Shown piece by piece: positions 40,986 through 50,301 of a DNA stretch of 62,103 nt. The stretch spans positions 1-62,103 of the forward strand of contig NZ_JAQTMS010000028.1 in NCBI RefSeq assembly GCF_028714215.1, written 5' to 3'. This DNA is from Rhodoferax sp. (GTDB taxonomy: Bacteria > Pseudomonadota > Gammaproteobacteria > Burkholderiales > Burkholderiaceae_C). The notes beneath the pieces were generated by a model. The model was not told the origin of the DNA, did not search any database, and saw nothing but the letters and a program-made list of their open reading frames with translations. A program made the position numbers and the translations under genes. The stretch's first letter is position 1. Each line of letters begins with the position of its first letter.

Positions 40986-42395
40986 TTATTCTTCGGTTTG
41001 GCTCCAGCCTGTTGGCGCCGACAGGTCTCCATTGAAAGACTTCAGCAATGCCTTGAATTCGTGAGACTCCAGCAAAATGTGGCGACCTGCCTCAACCAGG
41101 AGATGCACGTCAGCTCGCACAATTGACAGTGCGGTAGGAATTTGGAGAAGTGCTGTGCGTTGAAGCAATTCAGGGGCGTCGCGCAGGTTGACGTTGACGA
41201 CGTAGATTTGCGCGTCAGGCGTGAAGGTGTCAATGTCCTGCGCCGCCGAGTGCTTGAGCTCGCTACGCCACACCTGCGCGGTATCGGTCAGCAAGCCGAG
41301 CGTTTCCTGTGTGACGCGGGCGCCGGCGCCAAACAGCAGTGCATCAAAAACTTGTAAGGTGCCAGGAACCTTGTCGCTGGCGTCGATGCGCTCGGACGGG
41401 TCACGCTCGGCATTGACGGCAATGATCACCAGCTTTTGAATGGCATTTTTGGATGTGCGACGCGCGGCGTTTCGGATACCGCCGGCGGCCAACGATTGCT
41501 CCAGCAAGGTGCGCAGTCCCAGGTTGTCAGCCAGGCCACCATCTACCAAGTGGATGTACGGCCGCGTCTTTGCGTCCAGGTAGGAGCGCTGGCTGTCCCG
41601 CAGCAAGCGCACGCGGTAATCGTTAGGCGCTGCACTGTTGAGGCTGTTTGGCGGGCGTGGGCAAACGGCGTTGTAGTTTTTGAGTGTCGTTGGGCTGAGT
41701 GCAATGGGCACGGCCGACGATGAGGCCACGGCGAACGACAGCGGCACACTGGCCAGATCCGAGCAGATCAGCTCGAACTGCTCCTGACTGAATACAAAAC
41801 TGGAGCCCAGTGACAGGTCCGTCGCCGAGATCAACAGGCCGGGGCGGGCTGCCAGATCGCCGAAGGTTTTGCCGTTGAAAAGTTCATCGAGCCGACGCGC
41901 CAGCAATTGCGTGCGGCCAAACCAGGGCGAGGACAGTTCGTACAGGGCAGCCGGGCGCAGCACGTTGCCGATCAAGGTGTCCTGGAAGTTTTGGTACAGA
42001 AAATCCTTTTCAAAGGCGGGGAAAGTCTGCTGGCCAAAAGCAGCGTAGTAGGCCGCGATGATGCTCCCGCCCGATACCCCGCTAATCACGTCCAGCTCGT
42101 CAAGCAGCGCTATGTCGCGGCCATTCCAATGTACCTGGGTTTGCCTCAGCGCATCCAGCACGCCGTAGCCAAACGCGGCTGCGCGCGCGCCGCCGCCCGA
42201 GATGGTGATGGCGAACAGCATGGAGCTGTCTTGCTTAACTGGAAGTCCCACGTCCGGGGACATGTTGCTCGCGGTGGGTAGCGCCACATCGGGCGGCAAA
42301 GGCAGGTTTTGCCATGGACGCACACTGGAGCAGGCAGTTAGCAGGAGCGCGAGCAACAGGGCGAAGCCGTGGCGCAGCAGTTGCTGTGTCAACAT
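40986..42395 (-). CDS. Patatin-like phospholipase, predicted outer-membrane lipoprotein
   Basis: 469 residues. The lipoprotein signal ends LLLTACSS (lipobox at about residue 21). The patatin fold follows: oxyanion hole ISGGGARAAAFGYG, nucleophile elbow GVSGGS, and catalytic Asp in HLVDGGLADNLG. It would hydrolyse acyl esters of lipids at the periplasmic face of a membrane. ATG at 42395 is supported by GGAAG upstream. It is the last gene (65-bp gap) of a run acrA-acrB-OMF-mlaC-patatin on the minus strand. Lipid substrate is inferred. Confidence 0.85.
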   Translation of the reverse strand: MLTQQLLRHGFALLLALLLTACSSVRPWQNLPLPPDVALPTASNMSPDVGLPVKQDSSMLFAITISGGGARAAAFGYGVLDALRQTQVHWNGRDIALLDELDVISGVSGGSIIAAYYAAFGQQTFPAFEKDFLYQNFQDTLIGNVLRPAALYELSSPWFGRTQLLARRLDELFNGKTFGDLAARPGLLISATDLSLGSSFVFSQEQFELICSDLASVPLSFAVASSSAVPIALSPTTLKNYNAVCPRPPNSLNSAAPNDYRVRLLRDSQRSYLDAKTRPYIHLVDGGLADNLGLRTLLEQSLAAGGIRNAARRTSKNAIQKLVIIAVNAERDPSERIDASDKVPGTLQVFDALLFGAGARVTQETLGLLTDTAQVWRSELKHSAAQDIDTFTPDAQIYVVNVNLRDAPELLQRTALLQIPTALSIVRADVHLLVEAGRHILLESHEFKALLKSFNGDLSAPTGWSQTEE

Positions 42396-42460
42396 AACAC
42401 TTCCACCAGTTGGGCCCTCTCGTTCACTACCGCGCCGTGTCGTCGATCGATTCCCAGTCA

Positions 42461-43096
42461 TCATCTTCCGGCGTTGGCCTTGTTGCGAGTAGTCAGGGTT
42501 GTAATCAAGCCATCAATGCCTTTGCCATTGATTTCCTGAGCAAACTGGCTGCGATAGGTTTCCACCAGCCACACGCCCATGACGTTCAGGTTGTAAATCT
42601 TCCAGCCACCCCCCTCGCCAGAGGTTTTTTCCAGCCGGTAGTCCAACTGAACGGGGTCGCCCCGACCTTTGACCTCGGTGCGAACCACGGTCTCTTTGTC
42701 GTCCGGTGCCACACGCAGGGGCTTGACGGCAATGGTCTGGTCACTGACCTGTGTCAACGCGCCAGCATAGGTGCGCAGCAGCAAAATTTTGAACTCCTCC
42801 TGCAAACGTTTTTGCTGTTCCGGCGTCGCCTGCCGCCAAGCTGGACCCACGGCAGAGGCCGTCATGCGCTGAAAATTGACGTTGGGCATGATCTTGGCAT
42901 CTACCAGCGCAGCGATCCGGGATGCGTCCCCGGCATGGATGGCTTTGTCAGTCTTGATGCTGTCGAGTACCTCGGTGAACAGACGTCTGATCAAGGCGTC
43001 GGCGGCTTCATCCGCTGCGCGCGCCGGCAGGGCCAGCAGGCTGGACGCGGCCACCAGCAGCGTGGCTAACAGGCGTGCCCATGGGCGACGGTTCAT
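42461..43096 (-). CDS. mlaC: MlaC/Ttg2D-family periplasmic phospholipid-binding protein
   Basis: 211 residues. A signal peptide (about residues 1-27, ending PARA) is followed by the Tol_Tol_Ttg2 domain (about 35-200), with the conserved GPAWRQATPEQQKRLQEEF segment and VMGVWLVETYRSQF near the C-terminus. MlaC carries phospholipids between membranes in the Mla pathway. Here no mlaD, E, F or B lies near, and its ATG overlaps the stop of the RND outer-membrane factor by 4 bp (ATGA). This is an orphan MlaC fused to an efflux operon by transcription and coupling. The symbol names the family only. Confidence 0.85.
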   Translation of the reverse strand: MNRRPWARLLATLLVAASSLLALPARAADEAADALIRRLFTEVLDSIKTDKAIHAGDASRIAALVDAKIMPNVNFQRMTASAVGPAWRQATPEQQKRLQEEFKILLLRTYAGALTQVSDQTIAVKPLRVAPDDKETVVRTEVKGRGDPVQLDYRLEKTSGEGGGWKIYNLNVMGVWLVETYRSQFAQEINGKGIDGLITTLTTRNKANAGR

Positions 43097-44601
43097 GGTT
43101 TGACTCCCTTCTTTTGCAGCGTTGATTTTTCTACCTCATCCCGGTCGGATGCACCACCCCCCAGCGCCTTGTACAAGGTGACCTGGTTCTGCAAATACGC
43201 GAGCTTGGTTTGCGCCACGCCCTGCTGGATGGCAAACAGCGAGCGTTGCGCGTCCAGTATGTCCAGGTAGCTGGCAACGCCATTGCGGTAACGCAGGTCG
43301 GCCAGACGGAAGCGGTCGGCTTCTGCGTCAAGCTGCACTTGCTGGGCTTGCACCTGCCCGTACAGCGTGGCGCGCCCGGCCAGGGCGTCGGCCACTTCGC
43401 GGAAGGCGCTCTGGATCGCTTTTTCGTACTGCGCCACGGCGATGTCGCGGCCCGCGTTGCTGGAGTCCAGATTGGCCTGATTGCGGCCGGCGTCAAAGAT
43501 CGGCAGCAGCGCCTGCGGCGCCAGCGTCCAGCCCCAGGTGCCGTTCTTGAACAGGCCGGCGAGTTCGTTGCTGGCGCTACCGGCGCTGGCGGTCAGCGAG
43601 ATGCGCGGGAAGAACGCCGCACGCGCAGCCCCGATGCTGGCATTGGCCGCGATCAACTGCTGCTCCGCCTGGCGGATGTCCGGGCGGCGCGTCAGCAGGT
43701 CCGACGGCAGGCCGGCTGGCACTTCGCGAAACACGGGGGCAGTGGCTCCGCCCGTTGGGGTGGCGAGCAGGGCGTCAGGCAGTGGCTGCCCCACCAGCAG
43801 GGTGAGCGCATTCACGTCGAGCGCGCGCAGGCGCTGCTGTTGGGCCAGGGTGGCGCGCGCCTGCGCCGTCAGCGATTCGGCCTGACGGAAGTCCAGCGCC
43901 GAAGCGGCGCCGTTGTCCAGGCGTAGCTTGGTCAGGCGCAGCGAGTCGTCGCGCGTGACCAGTGTGCGCTGCGTCAGGGCCAGCAATTCGTCGTTGGTCC
44001 GCAGGCTCAGCCAGGTGTTGGCCACGGCGGCGATCAGACTGGTCTGCGCCGCCTTGCGCGCCTCATCCGAAGCCAGGTACTGTGCCAGCGCCGATTCCTT
44101 CAGGCTGGCGACGCGACCAAAAAAGTCGATCTCCCACGACGCCATCGAGAGGCCTGCGGTATAGACGCTGCTGATGCCGCCGTTGCCATCGGTCGCGGGC
44201 TGGCGCAGGCCGGTGGCCGCCAGGTTCAGAGTGGGGAACTGGTCGGCACGGCGGATCTGGTAGGTCGCGCGCACCTGCTCCATATTGAGCACGGCCACGC
44301 GCAGGTCGCGGTTGTTCGCCAGCGCCAGGCGGATCAGCTCGCGCAGCGGCGCGTCGCCGACGAAGTCCTGCCACGCCAGATCGGCGGCGGGCCTGTCGGC
44401 CTGGTTTGTCGTAGCGGTCGAGGCATCGGGCCACTGGGTGGCCATGGGCGCGGCCGGACGCTCGTAGGTCGGGATCATCGAGCAGCCCGCCAGCAGGGTG
44501 GCTGCGGCAGCAGCGGCCAAGGCACGGCCCAGCGGCGCGGGCCGGGCGACTGAGGGGTGAAGTTTCTTCATGAGCAGTGTTTGATAAAGGTGGTTATTCA
44601 T
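43093..44601 (-). CDS. RND efflux outer-membrane factor lipoprotein (OprM/NodT family)
   Basis: About 502 residues. A lipoprotein signal ends LLAGCSM. Two OEP (TolC-like) repeats follow, with the family tract LPSDLLTRRPDIRQAEQQL. It forms the outer-membrane duct of the pump. The start at 44601 has AGG upstream and overlaps the acrB-like stop by 8 bp; the ATG at 44571 (MKKLHPS) would give a more standard signal peptide. The stop overlaps mlaC by 4 bp. Confidence 0.9.
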   Translation of the reverse strand: MNNHLYQTLLMKKLHPSVARPAPLGRALAAAAAATLLAGCSMIPTYERPAAPMATQWPDASTATTNQADRPAADLAWQDFVGDAPLRELIRLALANNRDLRVAVLNMEQVRATYQIRRADQFPTLNLAATGLRQPATDGNGGISSVYTAGLSMASWEIDFFGRVASLKESALAQYLASDEARKAAQTSLIAAVANTWLSLRTNDELLALTQRTLVTRDDSLRLTKLRLDNGAASALDFRQAESLTAQARATLAQQQRLRALDVNALTLLVGQPLPDALLATPTGGATAPVFREVPAGLPSDLLTRRPDIRQAEQQLIAANASIGAARAAFFPRISLTASAGSASNELAGLFKNGTWGWTLAPQALLPIFDAGRNQANLDSSNAGRDIAVAQYEKAIQSAFREVADALAGRATLYGQVQAQQVQLDAEADRFRLADLRYRNGVASYLDILDAQRSLFAIQQGVAQTKLAYLQNQVTLYKALGGGASDRDEVEKSTLQKKGVKP

Positions 44602-47600
44602 GCTCTGCCTCGTGATGGAGCTTGACCACTTTGGAATCGTGTTCGTGCTGGCGTTGGCTGCCCTTGAAGAAGCTGCGTACCAGCACGAAGAAGGCGGGCA
44701 CGAAAATCACTGCCAGCACGGTGCCGGCGAGCATGCCGCCGATCACGCCGGTGCCAATGGCGCGCTGACTGGCCGAGCTGGCGCCGGTTGAGATAAAAAG
44801 CGGCAGCACGCCGAGGGTGAACGCCATCGAGGTCATGACGATGGGGCGAAAGCGCAGGTGGGCGGCCGCGAGCGCTGACTCCATCAGGCTTTTGCCTTCA
44901 GCCTGCAAGTCTTTGGCGAATTCGATGATCAGAATCGCATTCTTGGAAGACAGGCCGATGATGGTGATCAGGCCGATCTGGAAGTACACGTCGTTGGACA
45001 TGCCGCGCAACAGGGTGGCCAGCACCACGCCGAGCACGCCGAGCGGAACCACCAGCAGCACCGAGAACGGGATCGACCAGCTCTCATACAACGCAGCCAG
45101 ACTCAGGAACACCGCCAGCAGCGCGAAGCCATACAGGACCACGGCTTGCTTGCCCGCGAGCATTTCTTCGCGTGACTGGCCGGTCCATTCGAAGCCGAAG
45201 CCTTCGGGCAGCCTGGACGCCAGCTTTTCCATTTCGGTCATGGCGTCACCGGTGCTGAAGCCGGGTGCGGCATCGCCTGAAATTTTCATGGCCGGATAAC
45301 CGTTGTAGCGAACGGTTTGCGTCGGGCCGGTGATCCAGCGTGTGCTGGCGAAGGCCGAGAGCGGCACGATTTGGTTGTTACTGTTGAGGACCGGTAAATC
45401 CAGAACCTTTTCCGGCTGCATGCGGGCCGAGGCATCGGCCTGGACGACCACGCGCTGTAGCTGACCTTCGTTCGGGAAGTCGTTGACATAGCTTGATCCG
45501 ACGGCCGTGGATAGCGCGCTACTGATGCTGTCGAAGCCTACACCCAGGGCGCTGGCCTTGTTGCGGTCAATGTCAATTTGCATCTGAGGGGCGTCTTCCA
45601 TGCCGTCGGGGCGCACACCGGCGAGCACTTTGCTCTGGCTGGCCATGCCCAGCAACTGGTTGCGTACGTTCAGCAGCGCGGCGTGTCCCTTGCTGCCGCG
45701 GTCCTGCAGTCGGAACGTGAAGCCGGTCGCATTGCCCAACTCGGGAATGGGCGGCGGGCTCAGTGCGAAGATAAAGGCGTCACGGATGCCCATCAGCGCC
45801 CCAAATGCACGCTTTGCCACCATCTGAGCCGAATGTTCGTCACCACTGCGTTCGGCCCAGTCCTTGAGCATCACAAACGCCAGGCCCGCGTTTTGTCCCT
45901 GCCCGGAGAACGAGAAGCCGGCCACGGTGACGATGTTGGTGATCTCGGGTTGTTTGAGCATGTAGCCTTCGACCTGCTGCAGCACCGAGCGGGTGCGTTC
46001 CAGCGATGCACCAGGTGGCAACTGGACGTTGGTGAGGATGTAGCCCTGGTCTTCATTGGGCAGGAACGAGGTCGGCAAACGCGTGTAAATCAGCCCGACG
46101 ACGCCAATCAGCATGGCATAGACGATCATCATCCGGCCAGTACGTTTGAGTAACTTGGACAATCCGCTTTCATAGCTTTTCGCGGTGGCTTTGAACTGGC
46201 GGTTGAACCAGCCAAAGAAGCCACTCTTTTCCAGGTGGTGTCCGGCTTGCACGGGTTTGAGCAGTGTGGCGCACAGGGCGGGGGTCAGTGACAGCGCCAG
46301 GAAGGCCGAAAAGGCGATCGAGGTGGCCATCGTGGCTGAAAACTGACGGTAGATGTTGCCGGTGGAACCCGCGAAAAAGACCAGCGGGACAAACACCGAG
46401 ATCAGCACCACGGTGATGCCAATGATGGCGCCCGATATCTGACCCATGGCCTTGCGTGTGGCCTGTAGCGGGGACAGGCCTTCTTCGCTCATGATCCGTT
46501 CAACGTTCTCCACCACCACGATCGCATCATCGACCACGATGCCGATAACGAGCACCATGCCGAACATGGTCAGCACATTGATCGAGAAGCCCATGGCCAG
46601 CAACGCGCCGAAGGTTCCCAGCAGCGCCACCGGCACCACGATGGTCGGAATGAGGGTGTAGCGGATGTTTTGCAGGAACAGGAACATCACCAGGAACACC
46701 AGCACCATCGCTTCCAGCAGGGATTCCACCACTTTTCCGATCGAGACCGAGATAAAGGTCGAGCTGTCATAGGGGATGGTGTAACTCACACCCTGCGGGA
46801 AGTACGGCTGCAAGTCGGCCAGCTTGGCTTTTACCGCTTTGGCCGTGGCCAATGCGTTGGCCGTGGGCGTAAGTTGCACGCCCATGCCGACAGCCGGTTG
46901 GCCGTTCAGTCGTGCGCTGGTGTTGTAGCTCTGGGCGCCTAGTTCGATACGGGCGACATCCTTTAGTCGTACCGATGAACCGTCGGTATTGGCGCGCAAC
47001 TGGATATTGCCGAACTGCTCCACCGAGGTCAGCTGGCCCGGTACGACGATGGTCGCATTCATCGTCTGGCCCGGTGCGCTGGGCAGGTCGCCCAGATTGC
47101 CCGCCGATACCTGCGCGTTCTGCGCGCGGATGGCTGCATTCACTTGGTCAAGCGACAGGTTAAAGCCTTTGAGTTTGGTTGGGTCAATCCAGATGCGCAT
47201 GGCGCGCTCGGAGCCGAACTGTGTGACGGTGCCAACGCCTGCGAGCCGTTGGAGCTCAGGCACTATGTTGCGGGCCGCATAGTCATTGAGCGTGTCGATG
47301 TTCACGTCCGGGTTGTTGGACGAGAGCATCGCAAACAACAGAAAATTGGAGCGCGATTTCTCGACGCGCACACCCTGTTGCGTCACGACTGAAGGCAAGC
47401 GCGGCGTGGCCCGGGCCAGGCGGTTTTGCACATCCACCTGCGCCATGTCCGGGTTGGTTCCAGGCTCGAAGCTCAGTGTGATCGAGCCGGTGCCGTTGGC
47501 CTGGCTGGTGGTTTCCATATAGGCCAGACCCGTGGCGCCGTTCATTTCGCGTTCAATGATGGCCAGCACGCTGTCTTCCAGCGTTTGTGCGGTGGCACCA

Positions 47601-47749
47601 GGGTAGGCGGCGGATACCTGGATGGTCGGCGGTGCCACTGCCGGGTACTGCGCAATCGGTAGCTGTGTGATGGACACGCAGCCCAGGACAGTGATGAAAA
47701 TGGCGATCACCCACGCAAAGATGGGGCGTTCGATAAAAAATTTGGCCAT
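44594..47749 (-). CDS. acrB: RND multidrug efflux permease (AcrB/MexB, HAE-1 family)
   Basis: 1051 residues. It starts MAKFFIERPIFAWVIAIF, as in AcrB, with twelve predicted helices and two large periplasmic loops. The proton-relay aspartates are in GIVVDDAIVVVENVER (TM4). The C-terminal cytoplasmic tail is short. It uses the proton gradient to expel drugs and other amphiphiles. It starts 12 bp after acrA and overlaps the outer-membrane factor gene. The symbol is used for the family; the exact substrate range is unknown. Confidence 0.92.
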   Translation of the reverse strand: MAKFFIERPIFAWVIAIFITVLGCVSITQLPIAQYPAVAPPTIQVSAAYPGATAQTLEDSVLAIIEREMNGATGLAYMETTSQANGTGSITLSFEPGTNPDMAQVDVQNRLARATPRLPSVVTQQGVRVEKSRSNFLLFAMLSSNNPDVNIDTLNDYAARNIVPELQRLAGVGTVTQFGSERAMRIWIDPTKLKGFNLSLDQVNAAIRAQNAQVSAGNLGDLPSAPGQTMNATIVVPGQLTSVEQFGNIQLRANTDGSSVRLKDVARIELGAQSYNTSARLNGQPAVGMGVQLTPTANALATAKAVKAKLADLQPYFPQGVSYTIPYDSSTFISVSIGKVVESLLEAMVLVFLVMFLFLQNIRYTLIPTIVVPVALLGTFGALLAMGFSINVLTMFGMVLVIGIVVDDAIVVVENVERIMSEEGLSPLQATRKAMGQISGAIIGITVVLISVFVPLVFFAGSTGNIYRQFSATMATSIAFSAFLALSLTPALCATLLKPVQAGHHLEKSGFFGWFNRQFKATAKSYESGLSKLLKRTGRMMIVYAMLIGVVGLIYTRLPTSFLPNEDQGYILTNVQLPPGASLERTRSVLQQVEGYMLKQPEITNIVTVAGFSFSGQGQNAGLAFVMLKDWAERSGDEHSAQMVAKRAFGALMGIRDAFIFALSPPPIPELGNATGFTFRLQDRGSKGHAALLNVRNQLLGMASQSKVLAGVRPDGMEDAPQMQIDIDRNKASALGVGFDSISSALSTAVGSSYVNDFPNEGQLQRVVVQADASARMQPEKVLDLPVLNSNNQIVPLSAFASTRWITGPTQTVRYNGYPAMKISGDAAPGFSTGDAMTEMEKLASRLPEGFGFEWTGQSREEMLAGKQAVVLYGFALLAVFLSLAALYESWSIPFSVLLVVPLGVLGVVLATLLRGMSNDVYFQIGLITIIGLSSKNAILIIEFAKDLQAEGKSLMESALAAAHLRFRPIVMTSMAFTLGVLPLFISTGASSASQRAIGTGVIGGMLAGTVLAVIFVPAFFVLVRSFFKGSQRQHEHDSKVVKLHHEAEHE

Positions 47750-47761
47750 GACTCGGGTTCC

Positions 47762-49048
47762 TTAGCGGGCAGCGCTGGATGCTGCGCTGGCCGGGGCTGC
47801 CGGTGCAGCCGTGCTGGCGGCGCTTGTGGGCTTGCCGCCCTGCGCTTGCCATGGCACGGGCTTGACGATGATGGGGTCCCCCGGTTTGCCGCGTGGCAGC
47901 TTCTGGAAGCCATCGACCATCACCTGTTCGCCAGCCTTGAGACCTTCGAGTACAACCCATTTGTTGTCCTGGGCGGAACCCAGTTTGATTGGACGCGGCG
48001 TTAGTTGGTTGTCGGCTCCGACGACCATGACGGTGTCGCCCTGCGCTCCCCGTGTGACGGCTTGTTGCGGCAGCAAAATGGCGCCATTGACTTGCGCCTG
48101 TTCCAGCTTGACGCGCACGTACAGGCCCGGCAGGAGTGCTTTCTCGGGGTTGGGAACTTCAGCGCGCAAGGTCACTTGACCGCTGGTGGCATCCACCGTC
48201 AAGTCGGTAAACAGCAGGCGGCCTGTGTGTTTGTAAGTACTTCCGTCTTCCAGGATGACAGTGATGCTGGCGGCACCTTTGCCCGCCTGCTTGTATTGGC
48301 CATTGGTCAAACCGGCCTTGAGCTTGAGTACTTCGGAGGCCGACTGCGTGAAGTTCACATACATCGGGTCGATTTGCTGGATTACCGCGAGCGGTGTCGC
48401 TTCGCCCTGGCCCACCAGCGCACCTTCGGTCACCAGTGAGCGGCCGATAGTGCCCGAGATCGGGGCGGTGACGGCGGCGTAGTTCAGGCTGATGCGGGCC
48501 GTCTGCACAGCGGCTTTGCCGATAGCGACGTCGGCTTCGGCCTGTTTGCGCGCCGCCTGCGCGTTCACATACTCCTGCTGGCTGATGGCTTTGGCTTCGA
48601 CCAGGGGTTTGTAGCGCTCGGCTTGCGCACTGGCCTGCGTCAGGTTGGCCTCGGCCTTGGCCAGGCTGCCCTGGGCACTGGCCAAAGCGGCCTGGTAGGG
48701 GCTGGCATCAATTTCGAACAAAGCCTGACCGGCTTTCACGTCGCTGCCCTCAACAAACAGCCGTCTTTGCAGAATGCCGGCAGCCCGTGCCCGCACCTGT
48801 GCCACGCGCGATGCCTCCAGTCGGCCGGGTAGCTCGGTGATCAAACCCATGTCGCCCGGGGTGACGGTGACCACGCCCACCTCGGCGGGCGGCATGCCGC
48901 CCGCAGGGCCTGCCGGTGCGTTACTGCTTTGGCCGCAGCCCGCCAGCAGGGCCGCAAGACTGAGAGAGGTCAAGGCAAGGTGGCCGCGCAACGGCCACCG
49001 GCGGGGGATGGGGGCGGCGATGGAAAGCCGGGCGTGTGGTAAGGACAT
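47762..49048 (-). CDS. acrA: RND efflux periplasmic adaptor (AcrA/MexA family)
   Basis: 428 residues. A lipoprotein signal ends LLAGCGQ. Lipoyl-like halves (VRARAAGILQRRLFVEGSDV and YAAVTAPISGTIG) flank a coiled-coil hairpin rich in Ala, Gln and Glu (about 120-180), and a beta-barrel domain follows. It ends with an Ala/Ser/Pro-rich tail. It couples AcrB to the outer-membrane factor. First gene of the operon; its start is divergent from the TetR regulator with an AcrR-like operator between. Confidence 0.92.
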   Translation of the reverse strand: MSLPHARLSIAAPIPRRWPLRGHLALTSLSLAALLAGCGQSSNAPAGPAGGMPPAEVGVVTVTPGDMGLITELPGRLEASRVAQVRARAAGILQRRLFVEGSDVKAGQALFEIDASPYQAALASAQGSLAKAEANLTQASAQAERYKPLVEAKAISQQEYVNAQAARKQAEADVAIGKAAVQTARISLNYAAVTAPISGTIGRSLVTEGALVGQGEATPLAVIQQIDPMYVNFTQSASEVLKLKAGLTNGQYKQAGKGAASITVILEDGSTYKHTGRLLFTDLTVDATSGQVTLRAEVPNPEKALLPGLYVRVKLEQAQVNGAILLPQQAVTRGAQGDTVMVVGADNQLTPRPIKLGSAQDNKWVVLEGLKAGEQVMVDGFQKLPRGKPGDPIIVKPVPWQAQGGKPTSAASTAAPAAPASAASSAAR

Positions 49049-49125
49049 GGTGTACTTCCTGAAAGAAGGGGAATTTTGGTTTTTTTGCCGCAGGGTGCTA
49101 AAAAACCAGCAGCTTTCTCATAGTA

Positions 49126-49149
49126 TACATACAATCATGGATGTATGTG
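49126..49149. promoter_or_regulatory. AcrR-like operator between acrA and the TetR regulator
   Basis: TACATACA (49126-49133) and TGTATGTG (49142-49149), an inverted repeat (7 of 8 matched) with an 8-nt centre. It is nearly the same as the E. coli AcrR operator (TACATACA...TGTATGTA, as recalled). A TATACT -10-like element on the minus strand overlaps its left end, so binding would block acrA transcription. It also lies about 50 bp before the regulator gene, so autorepression is likely. Confidence 0.78.
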
Positions 49150-49199
49150 TCTTATGCCTTACATTTCATTTTTACAACGTTATTTGGAAGAGGTTCGCC

Positions 49200-49850
49200 A
49201 TGGCTCGCTGTACCAAGGAAGAAGCCCTCGCCACCCGCAATCGCTTGCTGGATGCGGCAGAGCATGTGTTTGCCGAAAAAGGCGTGTCCCGCACCTCCTT
49301 GCATGACATTGCGGAAGCCGCTGGCGTGAGCCGGGGCGCGATTTACTGGCATTTCAAAAACAAGGCGGATTTGTTCAACGCCATGATGGAGCGCACCACT
49401 TGGCCTTTGGAGGATTCCCTGCACCAAATTGGGCACGATCCCGCGTTGGACCCGCTGCATGAGTTGCAGCGTGCGATTCTGGATGCCATGCGAAAAATTG
49501 CCTCGGATGAACGCATCCGTCGTGTTTTTGAGGTGGCCACGCTCAAGGTGGAGTACGTCGATGAATTGCTGGCCGTCAAGGCGCGCCATCTTCAATGCTA
49601 TGTTGACGCGGTATTTCAGATGGAGCGTAGCCTGCGGGAGGCCGCTGCGCGCCGTGGGGCGCCCTTGCGGGCGTCGCCGTCGATGGCGGCGCAGGGTTTG
49701 CACGCGCTGGTGGTGGGACTTATCAATAGCTGGTTGCTGGCGCCGGAGGCTTTTGAGCTGGTCGGCGTTGCTGAAATGGCGCTGGGCGCGTATCTGGAGG
49801 GTTTGGGGCTGGCACCGGAGCCTGAGCAACAGGTAGCCCCGGCCCAGTAG
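49200..49850 (+). CDS. acrR: TetR/AcrR-family repressor of the RND operon
   Basis: 216 residues. The TetR DNA-binding domain (about residues 10-57) has the helix-turn-helix LHDIAEAAGVSRGAIYWHF and the F-K-N-K-ADLF tract typical of AcrR/TtgR. The C-terminal TetR_C_2-type domain contains MERTTWPLEDSL and would bind efflux substrates. ATG at 49200 is chosen by alignment with MARKTK-type starts. It is divergent from acrA and the operator lies between them, so it very likely represses this pump. Confidence 0.88.
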   Translation: MARCTKEEALATRNRLLDAAEHVFAEKGVSRTSLHDIAEAAGVSRGAIYWHFKNKADLFNAMMERTTWPLEDSLHQIGHDPALDPLHELQRAILDAMRKIASDERIRRVFEVATLKVEYVDELLAVKARHLQCYVDAVFQMERSLREAAARRGAPLRASPSMAAQGLHALVVGLINSWLLAPEAFELVGVAEMALGAYLEGLGLAPEPEQQVAPAQ

Positions 49851-49960
49851 ATCCATACATCGGTGGCCACGGTGTCTTTCACCTGGCTGGTGTCGGAACA
49901 TGCGTGCCTGAAACTTCCTCGGATGGCGGCGAAGGTGTTTCACACGGTATCTTCGCTTCT

Positions 49961-50004
49961 TTGCGCAAGCAATTGAATTGGTATATATTTGGTATCTACC
50001 AATT
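49961..50004 (+). promoter_or_regulatory. vapBC promoter with overlapping operator
   Basis: TTGCGC (49961-49966), 17 bp, then TATATT (49984-49989). The perfect inverted repeat AATTGGTA (49976-49983) / TACCAATT (49997-50004), spacer 13 bp, brackets the -10. A toxin-antitoxin autoregulatory operator is expected here. Confidence 0.65.
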
Positions 50005-50020
50005 GCACTTCAGGCCCGAT

Positions 50021-50293
50021 ATGAAACCCAACATCGACTCACCGGCACGCGCCAAATTGTTTTTTCATGGGCGCAGCCAAGCGGTGCGCCTGCCCAAGGA
50101 ATTTCGCTTTGAAGGAACCGAGGTCTATGTGCGCCGCGTGGGTGCCGACGTGGTGCTGAGCAGCCAGCCCAAGGCGTCCATGCAGAATCTGCTGGATGCG
50201 TTGGATGAGTTTGAGTCGGGGTTCGTCATGGAACGTTCGCAGCCCGTGCGCCAGGATGATCGTGAAGCGCTATTTTCCGCTGTCAAGCGCTGA
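50021..50293 (+). CDS. vapB: VapB-type antitoxin (AbrB fold)
   Basis: 90 residues. The N-terminal AbrB/MazE-like DNA-binding segment contains GRSQAVRLPKEFRFEG, the standard VapB signature. The C-terminal half would neutralise VapC. ATG at 50021 lies just after the palindromic operator. 8 bp before vapC. Confidence 0.9.
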   Translation: MKPNIDSPARAKLFFHGRSQAVRLPKEFRFEGTEVYVRRVGADVVLSSQPKASMQNLLDALDEFESGFVMERSQPVRQDDREALFSAVKR

Positions 50294-50301
50294 TTCACGT
50301 C

